The position numbers and the translations under genes are program-made. A stretch of 7,705 nt of DNA from Lachnoclostridium sp. UBA7122 (GTDB lineage: Bacteria; Bacillota; Clostridia; Lachnospirales; Lachnospiraceae): contig DKXQ01000004.1 in the NCBI GenBank assembly GCA_002493085.1, positions 1-7,705 on the forward strand, written 5' to 3'. Under the pieces are notes generated by a model that worked only from the letters and a program-made list of their open reading frames with translations, did not search any database and had not been told where the DNA came from. Below, piece after piece: positions 7,504 to 7,705 of the stretch (positions are counted from its first letter, which is position 1; each line of letters starts with the position of its first letter).

Positions 7504-7516
7504 GGTGCATTGCACC
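7504..7516. repeat. 13-bp interrupted palindrome upstream of the tnpV remnant
   Basis: GGTGCA-T-TGCACC has perfect 6-bp arms around one base, 22 bases before the tnpV ATG. The one-base centre makes it a poor hairpin and more like a dimer-protein site. Role unknown; chance is possible. Confidence 0.35.
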
Positions 7517-7582
7517 TTTCGCATCACTTATCACTTACCGCACACAGGCAGCTCCAAAAATCAAATCATAGCTTTTCCAATA

Positions 7583-7705
7583 TCAGCACCAGTCCCTGTA
7601 CTTTTTACAGCCCCAGACATACCAGCCTGCCAGTATCAGCAAAACATCGACTAACAGCCATGCTCCAAACAGATTAACTGTAACAAGCTCTTTCACATAA
7701 TCCCC
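7583..7705 (-). CDS. C-terminal 40 residues of a putative small membrane protein (5' end outside the window)
   Basis: The minus-strand frame enters from the right edge and closes at TGA 7585-7583. The residues include one hydrophobic stretch, LFGAWLLVDVLLILAGWYVW, followed by a basic, cysteine-bearing tail GCKKYRDWC. That arrangement suggests a membrane helix with a cytoplasmic C-terminus. I do not recognise the family. It lies about 100 bases upstream of the tnpV remnant on the same strand, so it may belong to the same former mobile element. With only 40 codons visible, a chance open frame cannot be excluded, though the composition looks protein-like. Confidence 0.45.
   Translation of the reverse strand, partial: GDYVKELVTVNLFGAWLLVDVLLILAGWYVWGCKKYRDWC

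Noticed and set aside
7315..7527. A 70-codon minus-strand frame overlapping the tnpV start
   Set aside because: It is another frame of the same DNA. The tnpV frame from 7481 gives the recognisable protein.
1..7705. CRISPR array, tRNA, rRNA, riboswitch or clear intrinsic terminator
   Set aside because: I saw no regularly spaced repeats, cloverleaf or GC-rich hairpin followed by a T run. Weak structured RNAs cannot be excluded by eye.

Overview
The window looks like an accessory (defence or mobile) region of a low-GC Gram-positive anaerobe, most likely a gut Clostridia/Lachnospiraceae member. The evidence is AT-rich DNA, purine-rich Shine-Dalgarno sites such as AAGGAGG, an iron-sulfur-rich enzyme, and TnpV and IS110 remnants of the kind common in that group. 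This assignment is inferred from style and gene content, not from a marker gene.

Left and centre (1-6535): three genes on the minus strand, packed head to tail. In order of transcription they are (i) a 583-residue protein of unknown function with a DNA-binding-like N-terminus; (ii) a 773-residue PAPS-reductase-family protein carrying an APS-reductase-type CC...CxxC cysteine set, a ferredoxin-like eight-cysteine block and an extra C-terminal domain; (iii) a large P-loop ATPase of the BrxC/PglY (DUF499-like) kind, open at the left edge after 820 residues. The first junction is a TAATG overlap. The second is TAG-G-ATG, with the ATPase's ribosome binding site inside the preceding gene. The products are therefore probably made together. 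A PAPS-reductase-like BrxP followed by a BrxC-type ATPase is the pairing I associate with type 4 BREX phage-defence loci, which also carry pglZ and brxL. Those two genes would lie left of the window and are not seen, so the call is an inference. The 583-residue first gene is not a BREX component I know and is the most novel part.

Right (6536-7705): no intact gene is visible. It holds decayed mobile-element pieces. These are a C-terminal scrap of an HTH/excisionase-like gene whose stop codon touches the operon's ribosome binding site, an inverted internal fragment of an IS110-family transposase with both visible catalytic-type Asp positions changed to Asn, a tnpV gene broken by at least two frameshifts, and the last 40 codons of a small membrane protein running in from the right edge. 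I take this as the scarred upstream boundary of the defence operon.
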